A DNA stretch of 10,632 bases from Rubripirellula sp. (GTDB lineage Bacteria > Planctomycetota > Planctomycetia > Pirellulales > Pirellulaceae), in the NCBI GenBank assembly GCA_029287555.1, contig JARFQX010000319.1:1-10632 (forward strand). Reading direction: 5' to 3'. Positions within the stretch are counted from its first letter, which is position 1. Each line of letters starts with the position of its first letter. Position numbers and translations under genes: made by a program. Shown piece after piece: positions 6,381 through 10,632 of the stretch. The notes below the pieces were generated by a model. The model saw nothing but the letters and a program-made list of their open reading frames with translations. It was not told the origin of the DNA and made no database searches.

Positions 6381-8039
6381 CTAAGTCGACGCAGCCGGCG
6401 TCGATTCCAGCAGGCTGATGATCAGCGGCAGCAGTTGCTTCTTGCGACTGACGACCTCGTCGAGCTGGTACAGATTTTCCTCAAGCTGGGGATAGTTGAT
6501 CTCTTCCCAGCCGTCCGGCTCGCGGCTCATTAACAGCAGGCTGCCGTTGCTGGCGATGTCCGTGACCAGCAGCGCGGAAAAATCCAGCCCGTCCTCGCGG
6601 GCCAATTGTTCCAATGCCGCGGTGAGCTCGGCCTTTCGTTGCCAGAACAGATCAAAACCTATCTCTTCAATTTGCGAGATGGAAAAACGACGCGCCGCAT
6701 CTTTGAACTCCTTGCAATCTTCCCGCACCACCTGCTCCGGGTCGCAGGTTCGCAGGGCGGAACCGACCTGAAAAAAATCGTTTGCAAATTCCTTCAAGTC
6801 GACATCGCAGAATTGCTGGAGCCACTCGAGCAGTTCGCGGTCGGTTTCCGTGGCCGTTGGCGATCGCAGGTGCAACGTATCGCTGATCATCCCCGATGCC
6901 ATACAGAGGGCGATACCGGGCGAAGGCTCAATCCCGGCCGATTGAAACTTTCTCGCGACCAACGTACAAGTTGAACCGACGGGTTCCATGTAGAAGCGAA
7001 TCGGGTGGTTCGACTTCAACGATCCACCGAGCCGGTGGTGATCGAGAACCTCGATGATGTCCGCTTCCTCGGCGCCTTGGACTGCCTGGGACAATTCGTT
7101 GTGGTCCACCAGTACGAGTTGGGGCTGCGGTGGATTGACCAAATCACTCTTGCTGAGCACGCCGATCAGCCGATCACCGTCGATGACCGGAAAGATGGTT
7201 TGCGACGAACGAATCACCTGCTGACGGGCCGCTTCAACGGGCATGCGGGCGGGGATCGTCATGAAGTTCGTGGCGATCACGGACTCGATCATCTGCGCAG
7301 CCTTGATCCGCATCGTTGTGGTTGCCGTGTCATAGGGGCTTCGAATGATCGAGACACCTCGCGCCTCGGCGAGGTGCATCAGGCCGCTCGACAACTCGTA
7401 GCCACCGGTAACCACCAACGCGCGGACCCCTGTTTCGACGGCCGGTAGTTGGATGGTCGGCCGGTCGCCGCTGACGACCAATAACCGCTCGGCCGGAAAC
7501 TCGCGCACCCGTGACGTGAATCCGTCGGCGCTCATCGCCCCAACGGTGACGATCAAATCATCCGTGCGAGTCGGATCGACCGCGTGCTGGAACGTCCCGC
7601 CGATCACCGAGACGACTTTCTCGAGCGAGCTGCGCACTTGGCGCGACTTGATCGGATCGACACCACCCCGAAGCATCAATTCCATCAGGTCCAACAGGCT
7701 GACAATCCCGATCACCCGGTCCTCGTCATCGAGCACCGGAATCGCCCGCACGCCGTGGTCGTTCATCCGCTGGTAGACGTCAAAGAACACGTCACCCCGG
7801 CGGGCCACCACGGGCTCGCGATTGCAAACGTCTTCGACTTCCGGCCGAATGTCCATGATGATCTTGGGCGGGGTGACACCAGCCCTGCGAAGGACAAACT
7901 CGGTACGCTGGTTGGGCGTCCCACAACACGCGGCAATCGCATCGGGTCGAGTCGTTTGCCGCAAATAGTCGGCGTAGGCCAGCGCGCTGCAAATCGCGTC
8001 CGTGTCGGGATTGCGGTGACCAAAAACGTAAACTGACAT
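6381..8039 (-). CDS. Family II Mn-dependent inorganic pyrophosphatase with CBS-DRTGG-CBS regulatory insert
   Basis: Cytoplasmic enzyme that splits pyrophosphate into two phosphates, pulling biosynthetic reactions forward. The protein has 552 residues, the size of CBS-containing family II pyrophosphatases. The DHH domain is split. The first part, at 1-60, carries GHRNPDTDAI (H8, D12, D14). The second, from about 305, carries VDHNE (D312, H313), LDHH 332-335, EPVGSTCT 352-359 and D387 in ISDTLHLRSP. The C-terminal DHHA2 domain ends with the substrate-binding signature SRKKQ at 531-535. The insert consists of a CBS motif (about 62-122), a DRTGG-like domain (about 124-245) and a second CBS motif (about 246-303). 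In characterised relatives such as the Clostridium perfringens enzyme, CBS domains bind AMP/ADP as inhibitors and the DRTGG-containing form is activated by diadenosine polyphosphates. All catalytic residues are present. The ATG at 8039 is fixed by the immediate GH-N-PD motif. Confidence 0.95.
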   Translation of the reverse strand: MSVYVFGHRNPDTDAICSALAYADYLRQTTRPDAIAACCGTPNQRTEFVLRRAGVTPPKIIMDIRPEVEDVCNREPVVARRGDVFFDVYQRMNDHGVRAIPVLDDEDRVIGIVSLLDLMELMLRGGVDPIKSRQVRSSLEKVVSVIGGTFQHAVDPTRTDDLIVTVGAMSADGFTSRVREFPAERLLVVSGDRPTIQLPAVETGVRALVVTGGYELSSGLMHLAEARGVSIIRSPYDTATTTMRIKAAQMIESVIATNFMTIPARMPVEAARQQVIRSSQTIFPVIDGDRLIGVLSKSDLVNPPQPQLVLVDHNELSQAVQGAEEADIIEVLDHHRLGGSLKSNHPIRFYMEPVGSTCTLVARKFQSAGIEPSPGIALCMASGMISDTLHLRSPTATETDRELLEWLQQFCDVDLKEFANDFFQVGSALRTCDPEQVVREDCKEFKDAARRFSISQIEEIGFDLFWQRKAELTAALEQLAREDGLDFSALLVTDIASNGSLLLMSREPDGWEEINYPQLEENLYQLDEVVSRKKQLLPLIISLLESTPAAST

Positions 8040-8216
8040 GCTCAGCTCTCACTCGTGATTCGATAATCGACGTCTGTCTCGTCGGGGATGTTGCTGATCA
8101 ACGCCGCGTCCGAAGTCGAAGTAGCGGGGGACGGTGCGGGTGCGATTCCAGTTCAAGTCGGAGACTCGAGCTACCCTTGACTCAAGACTCAAGACTCAAG
8201 ACTCTCGACAGCCATT
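8040..8216. other. Intergenic spacer between coaC and the pyrophosphatase gene
   Basis: This 177-nt stretch has no credible gene. It holds the 7-bp tandem repeat listed separately and the short near-palindrome TCGATAATCGA just upstream of the pyrophosphatase start. It should contain the pyrophosphatase promoter on the minus strand, but no convincing -35/-10 pair was found. Confidence 0.5.
8180..8204. repeat. 7-bp tandem repeat ACTCAAG, three copies plus ACTC
   Basis: Three exact copies of ACTCAAG at 8180-8186, 8187-8193 and 8194-8200 are followed by ACTC at 8201-8204. The array begins 13 nt past the coaC stop and ends 141 nt before the pyrophosphatase start. It is non-coding, so copy-number change would not shift a frame. 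Its role is unknown. Confidence 0.85.
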
Positions 8217-8762
8217 TCAGCGATTCAGCAGTTCCTCGGCAGCGGCCAGGATGTCTTCGGGCTCGCTCATTCGCCCTTCGCCGCTAACTCGACAGCTGAG
8301 CCAGCCCGTTTCGGGGCCGACAAAATGACACCCGTCCTCGCTGAGCTGCGTGACGTTGCGTTGCACCGACGGCTTCTGCCACATCGCACTGCTCATCGCC
8401 GGTGCGATCAACACCGGCGAGGTCACTTGCAGAAAGAGATTGCTGATCAGGTCATCAGCAACTCCGCAGGCAAACTTGGCCATCAGGTTAGCGGTTGCCG
8501 GCGCGACCACCATCAAGTCGACGTCCTCGGCCAACTCAATGTGCGGTCCCAAGGGATGACGGTCCGTGTTGAAGACCTCCCTTGCCACCGGCTTTCCCGA
8601 GAGGGCAGCCAGCGTCGAAGCCCCAATGAACTCGCTCGCCGAGTGAGTCATGGCCACGCGAACCTCGTACCCGCACTGGACCAATCGGCTGCACAAGAAC
8701 GCCGATTTATAAGCAGCGATGCCTCCGCCGACGGCCAGCAGCACCGACCGTCCATCGTTCAT
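8217..8762 (-). CDS. coaC: Phosphopantothenoylcysteine decarboxylase (CoaC half only)
   Basis: FMN-dependent flavoprotein of the HFCD family. It decarboxylates 4'-phosphopantothenoylcysteine to phosphopantetheine in coenzyme A synthesis. The protein has 181 residues, the size of the decarboxylase domain alone; the CoaB ligase half of the usual bifunctional CoaBC (about 400 aa) is absent. Visible motifs are GGGIAAYK 12-19 (flavin loop), catalytic H74 in PHIELA, APATAN 87-92, PAMSSAMW 121-128 and C157 in LSCRVSGEGRM. The PxMNxxMW motif has Ser at 124 in place of the usual Asn. The catalytic Cys is kept, but the surrounding ACGD is SCRV. The start ATG overlaps the rpoZ stop by 4 nt (ATGA), indicating translational coupling at the end of the yicC-gmk-rpoZ-coaC operon. 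Another flavoprotein decarboxylase of the same family is possible, but context favours CoaC. Confidence 0.88.
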   Translation of the reverse strand: MNDGRSVLLAVGGGIAAYKSAFLCSRLVQCGYEVRVAMTHSASEFIGASTLAALSGKPVAREVFNTDRHPLGPHIELAEDVDLMVVAPATANLMAKFACGVADDLISNLFLQVTSPVLIAPAMSSAMWQKPSVQRNVTQLSEDGCHFVGPETGWLSCRVSGEGRMSEPEDILAAAEELLNR

Positions 8763-9031
8763 AGATCCGACGCTTCGATGTCAGGTCCTTCGGCGGCCGC
8801 GATGGTCGCATCAAGATCCATGACCTGCTCGACTTCGTTCTCCATGTTCAAGACGATCTTGTCCTGCATGATCTCTTGCAACACGATCGACATCTTGTCA
8901 TGCGTATCGACATTGACCAACGCGCGGCTGCCCTGGTTCAGCTGCACCAAACGCTTTTGAATCAGCGTACTGAGCTTGAACCGACCGCCCACCTTGTTGA
9001 CGATCTCTTCTTCTTTCAGCTCTTCGAGCAT
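8759..9031 (-). CDS. rpoZ: RNA polymerase omega subunit
   Basis: Small subunit that helps assemble RNA polymerase by holding the beta' C-terminus. The 90-residue sequence is divergent, but it aligns with the omega core. VNKVGGRFKLSTLIQKRLVQL (from residue 11) matches the [20 protein letters not shown] region of E. coli RpoZ, and the segment around LQEIMQDKI matches the later LREIEEGLI helix. The acidic C-terminal tail (VMDLDATIAAAEGPDIEASDL) is poorly conserved. Assignment also rests on its position between gmk and coaC, the classical order. It starts inside the end of gmk (16-nt overlap), with AAGGA placed 9 nt before the ATG, and its stop overlaps the coaC start by 4 nt. Confidence 0.85.
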   Translation of the reverse strand: MLEELKEEEIVNKVGGRFKLSTLIQKRLVQLNQGSRALVNVDTHDKMSIVLQEIMQDKIVLNMENEVEQVMDLDATIAAAEGPDIEASDL

Positions 9032-9618
9032 GGATGTTGTTCCTTGATTTGTTTCAAAATTCGACAGATCTCGGCGACCGCGGTGTCGACCGAGTCGTTG
9101 ACCACTTCATATTGATAACGGTGCATGTACCGCATTTCGGCTAGAGCGGTTTCCAGCCGAGCGCAGATCACTTCTTCGCTCTCGGTTTCACGGTTGCGGA
9201 GCCGAAGCTCCAACTCCTCCATCCCGCCCGGATGAATGAACAGCGTGATCGGATCAAACTCCTCTCGATCCAAGATAGCCAGCGCGCCTTGGACATCAAT
9301 CTCCAAAACTACCCAGCGTCCCCGTGCCAGACCAGTGGCGACTTGGTCGCGCGGGGTGCCATACCAATAGCCGAGTCCGAAGACCTCCTTGCATTCGAGA
9401 AACTCGCCCGCCGCCCGCCGGCGATCAAATTCCTCCTGGTCCATGAATAGGTAGTCCACCCCATTGACTTCGCCTTCGCGCGGCGGCCGGGTGGTAGCCG
9501 AGACGCTCAACGTCAACGGCAGCTCGCAGGCTTGCAGCAGGCGGCGCACGACCGTCGACTTTCCGGCCCCACTCGGCCCGGAAATGATGATCAATCGGCC
9601 CTGGCCTGTGCTGTCCAT
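9016..9618 (-). CDS. gmk: Guanylate kinase
   Basis: Phosphorylates GMP (and dGMP) to GDP with ATP, an essential step of guanine nucleotide supply. The protein has about 200 residues, the normal length. Numbering from the TTG one codon upstream, the P-loop GPSGAGKS is at 15-22. The GMP-binding segment VSATTRPPREGEVNGVDY (40-57) contains the conserved S41 and RPPREGE run. EFLECKEVFGLGYWYGT is in the second GMP site, and VVLEIDVQGA (104-113) is the Walker B-like strand. All key residues are present. Start: the frame begins with TTG (9621) directly followed by ATG (9618). The ATG is preferred, with GAGG 4 nt upstream. The gap to the yicC stop is about 22 nt. The last 16 nt overlap the rpoZ start. 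Confidence 0.96.
   Translation of the reverse strand: MDSTGQGRLIIISGPSGAGKSTVVRRLLQACELPLTLSVSATTRPPREGEVNGVDYLFMDQEEFDRRRAAGEFLECKEVFGLGYWYGTPRDQVATGLARGRWVVLEIDVQGALAILDREEFDPITLFIHPGGMEELELRLRNRETESEEVICARLETALAEMRYMHRYQYEVVNDSVDTAVAEICRILKQIKEQHPCSKS
9041..9045 (-). promoter_or_regulatory. Shine-Dalgarno site of rpoZ inside gmk
   Basis: The minus strand reads AAGGA, then 9 nt, then the rpoZ ATG at 9031. The site lies within the last codons of gmk and supports independent initiation of rpoZ at the overlap. Confidence 0.6.
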
Positions 9619-9640
9619 CAACCCTCACACGGAAATTCAC

Positions 9641-10558
9641 TCACTCAAGATTCTGGACCAGTTCCCTCATTCGTTCAATCGCACATTTAATTTCAACCAC
9701 GTGGGCGGAAATCTCGGAGTCGGAGGCCTTGCTGCCAATCGTGTTGGTTTCGCGGAACATCTCTTGCAGGATGAAGTCGAGTTTTCGGCCGGTCGGTTCG
9801 GGCTGGTCCCCCCCCTGCAACACGCTGGTGAACATCTCGAGATGGCTTCCCAGGCGGACGATTTCCTCGCTCGTGTCGACTCGGTCGGCGTACAGCTGAA
9901 CCTCGCGCAGCAAGTCGACGGCCTGGACGTGGATCCCATGATCCTCCAGCGTCCGCTCGATCTTGCCCTGCAATCGGTTGCGGTAAACGTCAACCGCACG
10001 CGGTGAAAGGGTCGCGACCTGGTCAAGTCGCCCTCGTACTTGCCGACACTCCTCGGTCAGGATCTCGGCCATTCGCCGGCCTTCGATCGCCCGCATTTGA
10101 TCCAAATTGTCGATCGCCTTGACGATCGTGGACTCCACCTCCTCCCACACCGTCTCGTCCTCGCGACGATTCTCACGGCCGGAGCTGAGAACCCCCGGCA
10201 GGGACAACAGAAACGAGAGGTTGATCTCTCCACCCAGATCCTGGTTCGATTCGCGGAGCTGACGCAGTTCCCGCAGGTAGGACTCCAGGGCAAAGTGATT
10301 GACCGTGGGCAACTCCTCACTGGGAGGCCGACGCAGACTGACCGAGATATGCACGGTACCCCGATGAATCCTTGACCGCACCGCGGCCTCGACTCGACTC
10401 TCAAGCGACGCCAGCGAGTCGCTCAATCGGGGGACGCACTTGAAACCTCGACTATTGACGGTGCGAAGCTCAACCTGGACCGAGCCGAGTTCTCCCTGCT
10501 TGGTCGCATGACCTTGCCCGGTCATGCTGCGAACCGCTCGAGTCTTCGTCTGCGTCAT
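9641..10558 (-). CDS. yicC: YicC/YloC-family endoribonuclease
   Basis: Member of the YicC family, described as endoribonucleases or RNA-decay adaptors. The ATG at 10558 gives 305 residues, slightly above the usual 287-295. The N-terminal family signature RSMTGQGHA lies about 10 residues in, followed by VELRTVNSRGFKC and a SRIHRGTVHISVSLRR segment. The middle is helical (residues about 120-235). The C-terminal DUF1732 block is clear: LDFILQEMFRETNTIGSKA, then VVEIKCAIERMRELVQNLE ending the protein. The QEM-RE-NTI-SK core is conserved, with F where many relatives have N after QEM. The frame extends upstream to a TTG at 10606, but that adds an uncharacteristic Pro/Arg-rich lead; a later ATG at 10525 would give 294 residues. 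It is the first gene of the gmk-rpoZ-coaC operon visible here, and its promoter must lie at or beyond the right edge. Confidence 0.92.
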   Translation of the reverse strand: MTQTKTRAVRSMTGQGHATKQGELGSVQVELRTVNSRGFKCVPRLSDSLASLESRVEAAVRSRIHRGTVHISVSLRRPPSEELPTVNHFALESYLRELRQLRESNQDLGGEINLSFLLSLPGVLSSGRENRREDETVWEEVESTIVKAIDNLDQMRAIEGRRMAEILTEECRQVRGRLDQVATLSPRAVDVYRNRLQGKIERTLEDHGIHVQAVDLLREVQLYADRVDTSEEIVRLGSHLEMFTSVLQGGDQPEPTGRKLDFILQEMFRETNTIGSKASDSEISAHVVEIKCAIERMRELVQNLE

Positions 10559-10632
10559 TCTCGCTCTGGGGCATTCTGGATCTGGAGCCGCCGATCGCGA
10601 ACTCAATTCTCGTCGTTTTCGGTCTCAGTCTC

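Noticed and set aside
8134..8328. Small plus-strand open frame of 64 codons over the heptad repeat
   Set aside because: It runs into the antisense of coaC, and its translation is repeat-derived and low in complexity, without a ribosome site.
9016..9031. Frameshift or sequencing error at the gmk/rpoZ overlap
   Set aside because: Both proteins have normal length and conserved cores. rpoZ has its own AAGGA site, and overlapping genes in this operon are usual.

Overview
The window is high-GC bacterial DNA with the gene style of a planctomycete, probably of the Pirellulales/Rhodopirellula type. The evidence is a secreted S1-family sulfatase, a Tat-exported Gfo/Idh/MocA oxidoreductase, a secreted PQQ-like beta-propeller protein, and an atypical housekeeping cluster yicC-gmk-rpoZ-coaC. 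The organism is inferred from gene content; no rRNA or other marker is present.

Layout. Positions 1-1419 (minus) hold an exported sulfatase cut by the left edge. It is divergent from a Tat-signal Gfo/Idh/MocA oxidoreductase (1602-2969, plus). The gap before the next gene (2970-3251) carries 2.5 copies of a roughly 99-bp tandem hairpin repeat that looks like a BIME: two GTAG-flanked palindromes in inverted orientation plus a third small hairpin. Next come two minus-strand genes 6 nt apart, a SixA-type histidine phosphatase (4943 to 4425) and a membrane-anchored YkuE-type metallophosphoesterase (4418 to 3252). The beta-propeller gene (5036-6379, plus) diverges from sixA and runs tail to tail, with 1 nt between stops, into a minus-strand CBS-DRTGG-CBS family II pyrophosphatase (8039-6381). 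After a 177-nt spacer with a 7-bp tandem repeat comes the minus-strand operon yicC (10558-9641), gmk (9618-9016), rpoZ (9031-8759) and coaC (8762-8217). In this operon gmk/rpoZ overlap by 16 nt and rpoZ/coaC by 4 nt.

How the genes relate. The left third looks like planctomycete scavenging of sulfated or modified sugars: the sulfatase and the Tat oxidoreductase share a divergent promoter region. The right part is core nucleotide, transcription and coenzyme A metabolism: GMP kinase, the omega subunit, a YicC-family RNase and PPC decarboxylase, with a nucleotide-regulated pyrophosphatase next door. No coding capacity for a new defence or mobile system was seen. The most notable non-coding element is the BIME-like array. 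Every stretch without a gene is shorter than 300 bases.
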